Of a stretch of DNA of 64,000 nucleotides, positions 41,712 through 50,952 are shown piece by piece (position 1 is the stretch's first letter; every line of letters begins with the position of its first letter). The notes under the pieces are model-generated. The model saw nothing but the letters and a program-made list of their open reading frames with translations. It did not search any database and was not told the DNA's origin. The stretch spans positions 540,650-604,649 of the forward strand of contig NZ_JGVU02000006.1 of the NCBI RefSeq assembly GCF_000708755.2. The letters run 5' to 3'. A program made the position numbers and the translations under genes. The DNA is from Metabacillus indicus LMG 22858. GTDB lineage: Bacteria > Bacillota > Bacilli > Bacillales > Bacillaceae.

Positions 41712-43322
41712 ATGCTTCAGCACGAACTGGATAAAGAACTGATTCTGCATGCGGGTGAGCAGCTGCAGGATATGCTTTCGCCGAATTCGGAGGATGATCG
41801 GCAGCTGATGAAAAAGGGTTTGATGCTGTACCGGCAGGGCAGTGTTTATAATGCGAAGATTGACGGGCACACGGTGAAGGCGAATGTGCAGGATGTGACG
41901 CCTGTGCGGGTGGTGCTTGAGCTGGATTTTTTCACGATGAGTTCGTGCACGTGCCCAGCGGCTTTTCCATGCCGTCATGCTGCGGCTGCCTTTCTTTATT
42001 TATATGCAAGTACGGAAGCAGTCGGAACGTATATGGACGCCTGGAATACCAAGGCCCAGAGGGCGATTCTGGCTCAGCTGAAGCCTGCGAGCAAGCTGGT
42101 GCCTTCCGTGAGCTGGAAGGAGGATTCTCTTGAGAGCTGGCTGGCCTATTTTGAGTTTGAATATGAGCGCTGGGCGGAGAAACGTCCGCGCACCGTTCAG
42201 CAGCTTCAGAGCCTGTACAATCACTACTATCCTGCACTTAAGAAGAAGGCTCCGAAAGATGCGGATCTCAGGCGTTTTTATTTGATTCACGCGAACCTTG
42301 CCGTTCTGTTCCAAATGCTTCGTCTGCTTAATGAGACGAAGCCCGGGGAGCATTTGTTGCATAATGTGTATCATTCTTATCTGGAAGAGTGTATCGATAC
42401 GATTACGTATGAACTTCGTGAGATGCGGAAGTTTGCGCTGCCGTTTTCGATTGACGGTCTGCTGAAGGATAGCATAGACGTTTTTAGAGGACTTCTGGAT
42501 GTGAGCGCCTATATGCAGTATGAACGGCTGAGTGTGTACCGCTCGCTTTGGACCGGCCTTTTGAATCAGAAGAAGTGGGTAGCCAAAGAGGCGGAGTGGC
42601 TGCAAGAGAAGCAAAGCGCGGCGATGAATCCTGAATACGGGCTTGCCCTTTTGCATATGGAGTATTTGCTTGGGAATGACGATGTTCTTTTTGAGAAGAT
42701 GGAGATGTTTTCGGATGCGGGCTTTGTCGTTTTGTATGATTGGGTGGAGGATATTATTTCCCGGAAAAACTGGAAACGTGCCGGAAAATGGTTTTCTCAT
42801 ATGCATGGAAAGATTGATGCGTATATTAACAGCGAGCTTCCATATGAAGAAAAGCGGAGAGCGATCCGGTATTTTCTTGATCTGCTTGCAGAGTATTCAA
42901 TACAGTCAAAGGATGAGCGATTGTACGAAAATGCGTGCCGCACTTCCCTGCCTTTCAGCTATGCGGAGTATCATCATTTCCTGGTTAACCGAAAGCAGTT
43001 TAAGACTTGGGCGGAGCTGCAGCTGCTGCTTGGGTTTGAGCTGTATGAAATTGACCGCGATTTGCTGAAGGTTGTTGAGAAGGAGAGTCCGGAATCGCTG
43101 CTGACGGTGTATCACCATGCGATACGCCATGAGATTGGCCAGAAAACGCGTAGCAATTATAAATTTGCCGTGCGGTATTTGAAAAAAGCGCGCACATTAT
43201 ATAAGAAGCTGAAGAAGGAAAGTCAATTTGAGACCTATCTTGGAAAGCTTGCGCATGAGCACCGGCGCCTGCGGGCTTTTCAGGAGGAGCTGAAGAGAGG
43301 AAAGTTGATTCATGCTGAATGA
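41712..43322 (+). CDS. ywqB: SWIM zinc-finger protein
   Basis: 536 residues. The SWIM motif CTCPAAFPCRHAAAAFLYL (about 79-97; CxC-x5-CxH) lies after an N-terminal domain; the rest is helical and repeat-like. It is encoded directly before an SNF2 helicase and overlaps it by 11 bp, so both act together. The same pair (ywqB-ywqA) occurs in B. subtilis next to ywqC-D-E-F. The role is unknown; binding of DNA or protein by the SWIM finger is inferred. Confidence 0.9.
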   Translation: MLQHELDKELILHAGEQLQDMLSPNSEDDRQLMKKGLMLYRQGSVYNAKIDGHTVKANVQDVTPVRVVLELDFFTMSSCTCPAAFPCRHAAAAFLYLYASTEAVGTYMDAWNTKAQRAILAQLKPASKLVPSVSWKEDSLESWLAYFEFEYERWAEKRPRTVQQLQSLYNHYYPALKKKAPKDADLRRFYLIHANLAVLFQMLRLLNETKPGEHLLHNVYHSYLEECIDTITYELREMRKFALPFSIDGLLKDSIDVFRGLLDVSAYMQYERLSVYRSLWTGLLNQKKWVAKEAEWLQEKQSAAMNPEYGLALLHMEYLLGNDDVLFEKMEMFSDAGFVVLYDWVEDIISRKNWKRAGKWFSHMHGKIDAYINSELPYEEKRRAIRYFLDLLAEYSIQSKDERLYENACRTSLPFSYAEYHHFLVNRKQFKTWAELQLLLGFELYEIDRDLLKVVEKESPESLLTVYHHAIRHEIGQKTRSNYKFAVRYLKKARTLYKKLKKESQFETYLGKLAHEHRRLRAFQEELKRGKLIHAE

Positions 43323-46068
43323 TTTGAAGATCTCCGTTCACACCGAACAAATCGAGAATTTTCACTTTTACATCTGGTGTACGACAAAGGATGAGAAAGT
43401 GCTCGGCACCAATCATATGAGGCGCTATCTTTTCGCCTGGCATGAATCGTCTTTCTACGGATCAATGCTTGAGGACGTGAGCTATATCGGGGTCCCTTCT
43501 GTCCTGCTGTCGCCGTGGATGATGGTCGAGCTGATTGGAAAGGACACGACGAACTCGCTTGCGGATGTTGAATACAGCGGGGATGCCATATCGCTTATTG
43601 ATTCGGCGGAAGCGATATACGACTGTATCGTATTGGGCGATTTCATGCCGGATTATGAGCGCTGGAAAAGCGGTGCGTTCGGATGGCGCGATACGGCCGG
43701 TGAGCTAGAAGGGTTTACGGCTGACTGGCTGTCGGCTGCTGTGAATGATTTGATTGAGCAGAACCCCGATCTTGGCGTAGCGTGGGGCGATATAGTGAAT
43801 GCTTACGGAGCTGCGGAGACGTTTGAAGGTCATTTTCTGGATGAACGCGACTGGCTTGAGAAAATCGGCTATCTTGTTGATGATGCGCCGTTTACGATTG
43901 GCCTGAGGCTGAATGAACCGGATTATGACGGGGATGACTGGAAGCTTGAGCTGTTCCTGCGTGACAGGAAGAACCCGGATTCGTTTCATCTTTTCCAGGG
44001 GCTGAAGGATCTTCCGGCTCCGTGGCGCAGCTATATGGACCGAATTGAACGGGAGCAGCAGCGCTTTGAGGAGATTGTGCCGTGGCTGTCGTTTAAGAAT
44101 GGAAACACTCATATATCAGAAGATGAGGCGTGGCTCTTCCTGACGAGCGCGAGTGAGACGTTTGTGAATACAGGAGTTGAGATCCTCTTGCCGTCGTGGT
44201 GGCAGGTTGTCCGCGATTCTAAGGTGATGCTGAAAGCGAAGATGTCTTCCTCCCCCCGCGGCCAGTCCTTTGTAGGCATGAGCTCGCTTATTGACTTTAA
44301 CTGGCGGTTTTCGACCAATGGCGTTGAGCTGAGCGAAGATGAGTTCATGCAGATGGTGAACGCAAACCGCCGGCTTGTGAATTTTAAAGGACAATGGATA
44401 AAGCTTGACCCCGCTTTTATCAAGCATGTGCAGTCGATTTTGAAAAAGGCGGAAAAAGAAGGGCTTCACTTTTCCGATATCCTGCAGCAGGAGCTTGCGG
44501 ATACGCGCGATGATGAGGATGAAGTTATGGATGCGCGCGCGTTTGCGAATATCCATATTGAGCTGAACAAGCAGATGAAGTCGATGCTGCGCCAGCTGAC
44601 GCAGACAACGGATATTCCGAAGCACGATGTTCCTGCTTCCTTTATCGGCGAGCTGCGTCCGTATCAGCAGCAGGGCGTTGACTGGCTGCTGTTTCTTCGG
44701 AAGTTCAAGTTTGGCGGATGTCTGGCTGATGACATGGGTCTCGGGAAAACGATTCAGATGATCGCATACTTCGCCTATGTACTTGAGCACGAGAACATGA
44801 AGGCGCCGTTTTTGATCATTGCTCCTACCTCTGTTCTCGGCAACTGGCAGAAGGAAATTGAGAAGTTTGGGCCGGATATGAAGGTGCATCTCCACTATGG
44901 TCCGAACCGGGCTAAAGGTGAGAATTTCGCGGCTTCGATTGCCGGTGCCGATATTGTGCTGACGTCGTACGGCCTGTCTCATGCGGATCATGAAGAGATT
45001 GCTGCTGTTTCCTGGTCAACGATTTGCCTGGATGAGGCGCAGAACATTAAAAATGCCCATACGAAGCAGTCACGGGCTATCCGAAAGCTGAAGGGCCATC
45101 ACCATATCGCCCTGACTGGAACGCCGATGGAGAACCGCCTGACGGAGCTGTGGTCGATTTTTGATTTTATCAATACTGGGTTCCTGGGCAGTCTGCACAG
45201 CTTTCATAAGAAGTTTGTGCTGCCGATTGAGAAGGACCGCGATCCGAAAATCATCGGCAACCTGCAGCAGCTGATCAAGCCGTTCCTGCTTCGCCGCACG
45301 AAGCGCGATGAGCAGGTGGCGCTGAATCTGCCTGAAAAGCAGGAGCAAAAGGAGTATATCCCGCTTACTGTTGAGCAGGCGTCGCTCTATGAGCAGCTTG
45401 TGAAGGATACGTTTGCGCAGGTTTCGCAGCTTGCAGGCATGCAGCGGAAGGCGCTGATCCTGAAGATGCTTGGGAAGCTGAAGCAGATTTGTAACCATCC
45501 GGCACTTTATTTGAAGGAAGAGCGTGCCGCGTCTGTGACGACGCGTTCTCATAAAATCGAGAAGCTGCTGGAACTTGTCGGAGCGATCCGCGAACAGGAT
45601 GAGAGTCTGCTGATTTTCACCCAGTATATCGGGATGGGCGAAATGATGCAGTCGCTGCTCGAGCGCGAATTTGGCGAAAAGGTGCTGTTCTTGAACGGCA
45701 GTGTGCCAAAGGCTGCGCGCGATAAGATGGTCGAGCAGTTCCAGAACCGGGAGTATACGATTCTGATTCTGTCCTTGAAAGCCGGCGGAACCGGACTGAA
45801 TCTGACAGCTGCCAATCACGTCGTCCACTACGACCGCTGGTGGAATCCCGCTGTCGAGAACCAGGCAACCGACCGCGCATACCGGATCGGCCAGAGCCGC
45901 TTCGTGCACGTGCACAAGCTGATCACAACCGGCACCATCGAAGAGAAAATCGACGTCATGCTGGACAAAAAACAGTCCCTGAATGATGAGATCATCCAAA
46001 GCGAAAGCTGGATCACCGAGCTTACTACCGACGAACTCGAAGAGCTCTTCACCCTATCCATAAGCTAG
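43312..46068 (+). CDS. ywqA: SNF2-family DNA-dependent ATPase/helicase
   Basis: 918 residues. The N-terminal ~430 residues are the bacterial SNF2-associated region. Helicase motifs follow: PYQQQGVDWLLFLRK (Q-like), DDMGLGKT (about 473-480, Walker A), LDEAQ (about 571-575, DExx box), TGTPMENR (about 603), FTQYIGMG (motif IV region), LKAGGTGLNLTAAN (motif V), and QATDRAYRIGQ (motif VI). Likely a double-strand DNA translocase working with YwqB. Transcribed from the ywqB promoter. Confidence 0.95.
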   Translation: MLNDLKISVHTEQIENFHFYIWCTTKDEKVLGTNHMRRYLFAWHESSFYGSMLEDVSYIGVPSVLLSPWMMVELIGKDTTNSLADVEYSGDAISLIDSAEAIYDCIVLGDFMPDYERWKSGAFGWRDTAGELEGFTADWLSAAVNDLIEQNPDLGVAWGDIVNAYGAAETFEGHFLDERDWLEKIGYLVDDAPFTIGLRLNEPDYDGDDWKLELFLRDRKNPDSFHLFQGLKDLPAPWRSYMDRIEREQQRFEEIVPWLSFKNGNTHISEDEAWLFLTSASETFVNTGVEILLPSWWQVVRDSKVMLKAKMSSSPRGQSFVGMSSLIDFNWRFSTNGVELSEDEFMQMVNANRRLVNFKGQWIKLDPAFIKHVQSILKKAEKEGLHFSDILQQELADTRDDEDEVMDARAFANIHIELNKQMKSMLRQLTQTTDIPKHDVPASFIGELRPYQQQGVDWLLFLRKFKFGGCLADDMGLGKTIQMIAYFAYVLEHENMKAPFLIIAPTSVLGNWQKEIEKFGPDMKVHLHYGPNRAKGENFAASIAGADIVLTSYGLSHADHEEIAAVSWSTICLDEAQNIKNAHTKQSRAIRKLKGHHHIALTGTPMENRLTELWSIFDFINTGFLGSLHSFHKKFVLPIEKDRDPKIIGNLQQLIKPFLLRRTKRDEQVALNLPEKQEQKEYIPLTVEQASLYEQLVKDTFAQVSQLAGMQRKALILKMLGKLKQICNHPALYLKEERAASVTTRSHKIEKLLELVGAIREQDESLLIFTQYIGMGEMMQSLLEREFGEKVLFLNGSVPKAARDKMVEQFQNREYTILILSLKAGGTGLNLTAANHVVHYDRWWNPAVENQATDRAYRIGQSRFVHVHKLITTGTIEEKIDVMLDKKQSLNDEIIQSESWITELTTDELEELFTLSIS

Positions 46069-46080
46069 GAGGCGCGCGAC

Positions 46081-46182
46081 ATGGCCAAGAAGAAAGAACA
46101 GGAAAAGCCAAAAGAAAAAGACACCATGAGTCCCGAATGGCGAAAGCTGTATGAGCTTATTGGGAAGAAGGTTGGGAAATAG
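46081..46182 (+). CDS. Very small basic protein (33 residues)
   Basis: Starts MAKKKEQEKPKEKDTMSPEW and ends with RKLYELIGKKVGK. AGGAGG lies 10 nt before the ATG, 12 bp after the ywqA stop, and a terminator follows at 46191. It is therefore the third gene of the ywqB-ywqA unit. Highly basic; the last 18 residues could form an amphipathic helix. Function unknown. Confidence 0.7.
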   Translation: MAKKKEQEKPKEKDTMSPEWRKLYELIGKKVGK

Positions 46183-46190
46183 ATTTGTGG

Positions 46191-46219
46191 CCAGTTCCTT
46201 TGGGGGAGCTGGTTTTTTT
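46191..46219 (+). terminator. Terminator of the ywqB-ywqA unit
   Basis: CCAGTTCC and GGGAGCTGG form a stem followed by TTTTTTT. Confidence 0.8.
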
Positions 46220-46285
46220 AGTCCGTCGGCTACGGGAGCTGTAGTATACTAGTGGTATGTAATTGAAGATTGACGGAGGTTGGCA

Positions 46286-48271
46286 ATGGATTTATATAAG
46301 CGTTCTGATCGGAAGTTCAGGTCTGAAATAGAAGGATTGCGGGCAGTGGCCGCTTTTTTGGTTGCTGTCTATCATATATGGCTCGGGAACGTTTCCGGCG
46401 GTGTGGATGTGTTTTTTGTCGTGTCCGGTTTTCTGATTACGACTTCATTGCTTCATAAATATGAGCGCAGCGGCAAGGTTGACGCTGCCGGATTTTTATT
46501 AAATTTATCAAACCGATTATTCCCGGCTGCTTTTACTGTTCTCTTTGCGGTTGTGATTGCCAGTTATTTTCTGACACCCGAGCTCCAGTGGGTTCAGACC
46601 ATAAGCGAGGTTGTGGCAGCTGCGCTGTATTTTGAAAACTGGCAACTGGCTTTTAACTCTGTCGATTATCTGGCTCAGAACAATGAAGCCAGTCCGGTTC
46701 AGCATTTTTGGGCGATGTCCATACAGGGGCAATTCTATGTGATTTGGCCGGTTCTGCTGTTCAGTTCCGTTATCTTGGCCAAGTATGTTTTTAAAAAGTC
46801 GGTACGGGCACTCTTTTTAGCTTTGCTCACGGCTGTTTTCGTTTTGTCTTTTTCCTACTCGGTTTATTTAACGGACGTGAACCAACCGTGGGCATACTTT
46901 GATACGTTTACACGAGTATGGGAATTCAGTATGGGCGGGATTTTGGCCTTAGTCATTTCAAATGTGAAGGTTAAAAAACAGACGGGATTGGTAATGGGAT
47001 GGGCAGGATTGGCCGGTCTGGTCAGCTGCGGAATTGTGCTGCAGGTATCGTCTGTCTTTCCCGGCTACGCTGCGCTGTGGCCCACTCTGTGTGCGGTGTT
47101 TATCTTGCTTGCAGGAAACCGCGGCGGGGATTTCGGTGTTCACCGTTTACTCAGCTCAAAGCCCCTTGTGAAATTCGGGGGGATTTCGTATGGGTTTTAT
47201 TTATGGCACTGGCCGCTGCTGATCTTTTATTTTCAGGCAACAGGCCATGAGACGGCCTCTTTCCTGGATGGTGCGATCATCATCTTACTGGCTGCCTGTC
47301 TTGCTTATTTAACGATTCGCTTTGTTGAGAAACCTTTACGAAATAAGGAATGGCTGAATACGAAACCGAAATTGGCTGCCGCCTCCCTCTCTTTGGCCGT
47401 TCCGGTGCTGGCTGCTGCAGGGGTTTGGCTTTTTGCTGTTCAACAATTGCAGCCGTCTGCCGGGGCGGACAGGGATTATCCCGGACCCGCTGCACTGGCA
47501 AGCAGCGCAGAGCTGAATGATGTTCCGGTCAAACCGGCTCTTGTGGAGGCCAGAGAGGATTTACCGACAAGTTACAGCGAAGGATGTCATCAAGGACAGT
47601 ATGACTCTGAAGTCATAGAGTGTGAGTATGGTGATACAGAAGACTTCAAGTATACTGTTGCGCTGGTCGGCGGTTCGCACAGCGCCCACTGGCTGCCGGC
47701 ACTTGTGGCCTTCGCAGAGGAAGAACAGATCAGAATCTTAAACTACACAAAGAGCGGCTGCAGATTCTCCACCGGTCCCTACAATTCCATCAATGACAAA
47801 GTAGAAGCCAGCTGCTCAGAATGGAACGATAAGCTTGTCGATGTGCTGACCAGGCAGAAGCCTGACCTTGTTTTCACTACTGCCAATGCAACGGAATGGG
47901 AAGGCATACCGGAGGGGTACATCGAAAAATGGTCCGAGCTCAAAGAGGAAAAAATAGAAATATTCGCCATTCGCGATAACCCCAGATTCCAATTTGATGT
48001 TCCATCATGCGTAGAAGCGAACGGAGCGGATTCTGCCGATTGCATGGTCGAGCGTGAGAACATCCTTCCTCATGATCTGTGGGACGAATCAATGGTTCCT
48101 GATAATGTTCATTATGCCGACTTAAATGATTATTTCTGTGACGATGATTTCTGCAGGCCTGTTGTCGGGAATATCCTGGTTTACAGGGATAAACACCATA
48201 TAACCGCAACGTATTCGAGGCTGCTTGGACCGATGCTGCAGAAAGAACTTCTTCCTGTATTGGACGAGTGA
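46286..48271 (+). CDS. OafA-type membrane O-acyltransferase with SGNH domain
   Basis: 661 residues from the ATG at 46286 (GGAGG 6 nt upstream). The N-terminal acyltransferase-3 domain has about ten membrane helices and the motif FRSEIEGLRAVAAFLVAVYH (active-site His at its end) followed by GGVDVFFVVSGFLIT. The C-terminal ~220 residues form an extracellular SGNH-like domain starting ALVGGSHSAHWLPAL (about 454-468) with HxT-type end HHITATYSRLLGP. It likely acetylates a cell-wall or secreted polysaccharide. It is not in the polysaccharide operon but lies close to it. Confidence 0.9.
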   Translation: MDLYKRSDRKFRSEIEGLRAVAAFLVAVYHIWLGNVSGGVDVFFVVSGFLITTSLLHKYERSGKVDAAGFLLNLSNRLFPAAFTVLFAVVIASYFLTPELQWVQTISEVVAAALYFENWQLAFNSVDYLAQNNEASPVQHFWAMSIQGQFYVIWPVLLFSSVILAKYVFKKSVRALFLALLTAVFVLSFSYSVYLTDVNQPWAYFDTFTRVWEFSMGGILALVISNVKVKKQTGLVMGWAGLAGLVSCGIVLQVSSVFPGYAALWPTLCAVFILLAGNRGGDFGVHRLLSSKPLVKFGGISYGFYLWHWPLLIFYFQATGHETASFLDGAIIILLAACLAYLTIRFVEKPLRNKEWLNTKPKLAAASLSLAVPVLAAAGVWLFAVQQLQPSAGADRDYPGPAALASSAELNDVPVKPALVEAREDLPTSYSEGCHQGQYDSEVIECEYGDTEDFKYTVALVGGSHSAHWLPALVAFAEEEQIRILNYTKSGCRFSTGPYNSINDKVEASCSEWNDKLVDVLTRQKPDLVFTTANATEWEGIPEGYIEKWSELKEEKIEIFAIRDNPRFQFDVPSCVEANGADSADCMVERENILPHDLWDESMVPDNVHYADLNDYFCDDDFCRPVVGNILVYRDKHHITATYSRLLGPMLQKELLPVLDE

Positions 48272-48274
48272 TGC

Positions 48275-48307
48275 AGAAGCTGCTCCGGTTAGAGCAGCTT
48301 CTTTTTA
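48275..48307 (+). terminator. Terminator of the acyltransferase gene
   Basis: AGAAGCTGCTC pairs perfectly with GAGCAGCTTCT, loop of 6, then TTTTT. Confidence 0.88.
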
Positions 48308-48407
48308 TATGCAGTCAAAAAGCCAGCCGGATCGACCGGCCGGCCATAGTGTGGGTAAACGGGGCATTCCTTGATTCTCTGTCTGTGAGGGAGGATGCAG
48401 CCTGTTT

Positions 48408-48785
48408 TTACTGCGGCTGGGTTTGCTGCAGCGGCTGCGGTTTTTCGGTTACGGCCAGTTCTCGGGTTTGTCCGCCCATGAAGCGGACGGAATCGGCTAC
48501 GACTTCGGTGACGTAGACGCGCTTGCCTTCTGAGTTTTCGTAGTTGCGGGTTTGGATGCGGCCGGAGACGCCGACGATGGATCCTTTGCGGCAGTAGTTT
48601 GCCGTGTTTTCTGCGGTTTTTCTCCAGAGGGTGCAGTTGACGAAGTCTGCTTCCATGACACCTGATGCGTTCTTGAAGGTGCGGTTGACTGCAAGTGTGA
48701 TGTTGGCGACGGGGGCGCCGTCTGCTGTGTAGCGCATTTCCGGATCTTTCGTTAAGCGTCCGACGAGCACAACTGAATTGATCAC
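48408..48785 (-). CDS. ssbB: Single-stranded DNA-binding protein (competence type)
   Basis: 125 residues from a GTG at 48785 with AGGAGGA 5 nt upstream; the longer frame is not supported. [20 protein letters not shown] (residues 5-24), [18 protein letters not shown] (about 48-65) and [20 protein letters not shown] (about 75-94) are the OB-fold core. It lacks the acidic DDDLPF-type tip of SsbA; the C-terminus is Gln/Pro-rich. By length and neighbours it corresponds to B. subtilis SsbB (YwpH), which binds incoming DNA in transformation. Confidence 0.9.
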   Translation of the reverse strand: MINSVVLVGRLTKDPEMRYTADGAPVANITLAVNRTFKNASGVMEADFVNCTLWRKTAENTANYCRKGSIVGVSGRIQTRNYENSEGKRVYVTEVVADSVRFMGGQTRELAVTEKPQPLQQTQPQ

Positions 48786-48942
48786 GTAATTCCTCCTTTC
48801 CTTAGCTTGCATGACCATTGTAACGGGTTTTTGAGCCAAGGAAAAATCTTGAAAATCAGATTTTGCCGGGAGATAATGAAGTTTTTACTTTAGGAAAATA
48901 TCGTTTTGAATTGAATTAAAGCGTCATTCATTTCGCATATAG

Positions 48943-49341
48943 CTATTTTTTATGAAGCTGAAAAAGATAGGATTGCTGATCACTGCCTGAAAATGTGATG
49001 CTTTGGAGAATGGTTTGAAAGGCTTTTGATGTCATGAGCTGTTCTTCTATGGCTGTTTGTTCATAGCGGTTTGTTTCATGTGTCCACATGAAGGAGTGGA
49101 TGGACAGATTATTTTTCAGCAAATCAAGCAGGATTCGGACGAATTGCTGCTTTTCCCGTATTTCATAAATTATCTCTACAGAAGATTGCCTGCTGACCTG
49201 AAAGTGATGGTGCTTTACTTTTCCGCATATGATTTCCCCTACTTTAAGTGTCATCGGCATATCAGCCGGTCCCTCCCTCACAAATCCTCCTGACGCCTGA
49301 AGGTCTTTCACTGAAATGGTTTTAAGTTTGAAGGTTTCCAC
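48943..49341 (-). CDS. YwpG-like protein
   Basis: 132 residues, soluble, no signal peptide. Residues 8-45 hold KTISVKDLQASGGFVREG and KVGEIICGKVKHHHF; the rest is helical. By position between ssbB and ywpF it matches B. subtilis ywpG, a protein of poorly known function. Sequence-level identity was not verified. Upstream ATG preceded by AAAGAGGATGATC. Confidence 0.5.
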   Translation of the reverse strand: METFKLKTISVKDLQASGGFVREGPADMPMTLKVGEIICGKVKHHHFQVSRQSSVEIIYEIREKQQFVRILLDLLKNNLSIHSFMWTHETNRYEQTAIEEQLMTSKAFQTILQSITFSGSDQQSYLFQLHKK

Positions 49342-49634
49342 TGATCATCCTCTTTTCTTAAATGTTTACTATTCCAAAATAGCAAATGATGAGTGGTTTG
49401 AAAATCTTAAATAATGGGTATATTTACTTATTTTTTGTCAAAATGTGTAATGCAACTCTTTCATACTCGGTTATCCGTCTCTAGAAATGATTTTTCTCCC
49501 TTTTTCTGTATATACGGCCTGATGTTCATTCTTCGCACATTCATTAGTTTGTCCGCAAACTGAACAGTGGCGCCGGACCAGCTACTTTACGATATGAGTA
49601 AAGTGCTTGAAACACGGAAATGAAGGTGCTCCTG

Positions 49635-50045
49635 ATGAAAGAACTGGAAACACTGAAGAAGAACATGAAATTCTACAGGCAGGAATACGGCTGGTCGCAG
49701 GAGGATCTGGCTGCGCGGATGAACGTGTCCCGCTCGGTCGTGTCACGTCTTGAGACAGGGGAACAGGCACCTGAGCTCAATTACCTGATTTCCCTAAGCA
49801 ACGCGTTTGAAGTCAGCATTGATCAGCTGCTTGGCCGTGAGGAGATAGAAAATACGATCCTGCATGAGGTTTATGAACGGTATGAAACAAAGCACCAGCT
49901 TTCTGAGATTGTGGAATATTTAGTGAAAACGCCTCAGATGCTCGAACAGCTGGAACGGCTGATGATGATGAAATCCAAGAACCGGAAGCATGCGGAGAAC
50001 GTCATTGTGCATGCGATTCAGGAGATACAGAAGATAATTGAATAA
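49635..50045 (+). CDS. XRE-family transcriptional regulator
   Basis: 136 residues from the ATG at 49635 (AAGGTG 6 nt upstream; an in-frame ATG at 49620 is the alternative). Helix-turn-helix KFYRQEYGWSQEDLAARMNV then SRSVVSRLETGEQAPELNYL (about residues 10-50). The C-terminal half is helical and may dimerise. Target genes unknown; it stands alone upstream of ywpF. Confidence 0.85.
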   Translation: MKELETLKKNMKFYRQEYGWSQEDLAARMNVSRSVVSRLETGEQAPELNYLISLSNAFEVSIDQLLGREEIENTILHEVYERYETKHQLSEIVEYLVKTPQMLEQLERLMMMKSKNRKHAENVIVHAIQEIQKIIE

Positions 50046-50142
50046 TTCGGCTCATCCCTTCCTTTGGTGCCCCGCTCCCCTCGTATGGTATAATGTAACA
50101 ATAACCATATGAGGACGATAAACTGGACCAAGGAGGGTGTTT

Positions 50143-50598
50143 ATGAAAACGTTTAGACTTGTGGGACTGACAATTGAACTTGAGGGAGAAAACGGTGTAA
50201 GCTTTGACGAGATCTCCCTATCGGACGGACTGATCATCAATAAAGAAGACGGCGAAAATCACTGGATGATTGAAGCGCTGCTGCCAAAAGACCAGAATGA
50301 GTACTTCGAACTGCTGTCAAAGCAGCAGGATGAACTCCGACTCTATGTCACCATATCCAAAAAAACGAACAAGCCCGCGGAAATTATGGCAAACATCAAA
50401 TCCATTATGGTCCTTGAAGAGCATATATCTGTTTTATTTGAAGGCCGCATGCTCGCCCGGAAATCAAAAAGCGAGCCCGAAAAAGTCCTCGGCGACCTGC
50501 TCACCAAAGGCCTCCAGGGCGACGAACTCGTCCACGCCTTCAGACAAAAACTCAACGAACAGCGAGAAATCAACACTAAAAAGTCCCCTCAACCGTGA
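50143..50598 (+). CDS. ywpF: YwpF-like protein
   Basis: 151 residues from the ATG at 50143 (AAGGAGG 8 nt upstream). MKTFRLVGLTIELEGENG then SLSDGLIINKEDGENHWMIE are the YwpF family pattern; in B. subtilis ywpF also sits between ssbB/ywpG and the mscL/fabZ region. Function unknown; no signal peptide or membrane segment. Confidence 0.75.
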   Translation: MKTFRLVGLTIELEGENGVSFDEISLSDGLIINKEDGENHWMIEALLPKDQNEYFELLSKQQDELRLYVTISKKTNKPAEIMANIKSIMVLEEHISVLFEGRMLARKSKSEPEKVLGDLLTKGLQGDELVHAFRQKLNEQREINTKKSPQP

Positions 50599-50613
50599 AG
50601 GGACTTTTTGTTT
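50578..50613. terminator. Bidirectional terminator between ywpF and the acidic lipoprotein gene
   Basis: AAAAAGTCCC and GGGACTTTTT pair; A-run on one side, T-run on the other. It overlaps the ywpF stop region. Confidence 0.88.
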
Positions 50614-50616
50614 TGC

Positions 50617-50892
50617 CTATTTCATGTCGTTCTTCATATCTTCTTCCATGTGCTTCTCATCTTTTTGCATCTCATCTTCCATCTTGCCTTCATCTTCCTG
50701 CATATCCTCTTCCATATCCTGCTCCATGTCGTCTTCCGTCTCTTCCTCAGCAGGAGGCGTCTCATCGTTCGGCACTTCTTCCTCCATATTGTTATCCTCT
50801 GGAGGCGCCGGATCCTGATCATCCTGACATCCCGCTGCAAGCATCATTGCAAGCAGGGATCCTGCCGCTAACAGGTACCATTTCTTTTTCAT
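50617..50892 (-). CDS. Small, strongly acidic lipoprotein
   Basis: 91 residues. Signal peptide with lipobox LAAGC (cysteine at about residue 22); the mature part is almost wholly Asp/Glu with Met, Lys and Gln, in heptad-like repeats such as EQDMEEDMQEDEGKMEDEM. It would be a charged, unstructured or helical brush on the outer face of the membrane. Such proteins have no established function. GGAGC precedes the ATG. Confidence 0.75.
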   Translation of the reverse strand: MKKKWYLLAAGSLLAMMLAAGCQDDQDPAPPEDNNMEEEVPNDETPPAEEETEDDMEQDMEEDMQEDEGKMEDEMQKDEKHMEEDMKNDMK

Positions 50893-50952
50893 GTTGGGTT
50901 GCTCCTTTCGTGGTGGTTTGTTCGGGGTTAGGGTGTGTTATTGTGGAGGATT

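Noticed and set aside
42000..45999. Long minus-strand frames (up to 309 codons) opposite ywqB and ywqA
   Set aside because: They are antisense shadows of two firmly identified genes in G+C-richer DNA; composition is His/Arg/Leu-rich without motifs or ribosome sites.
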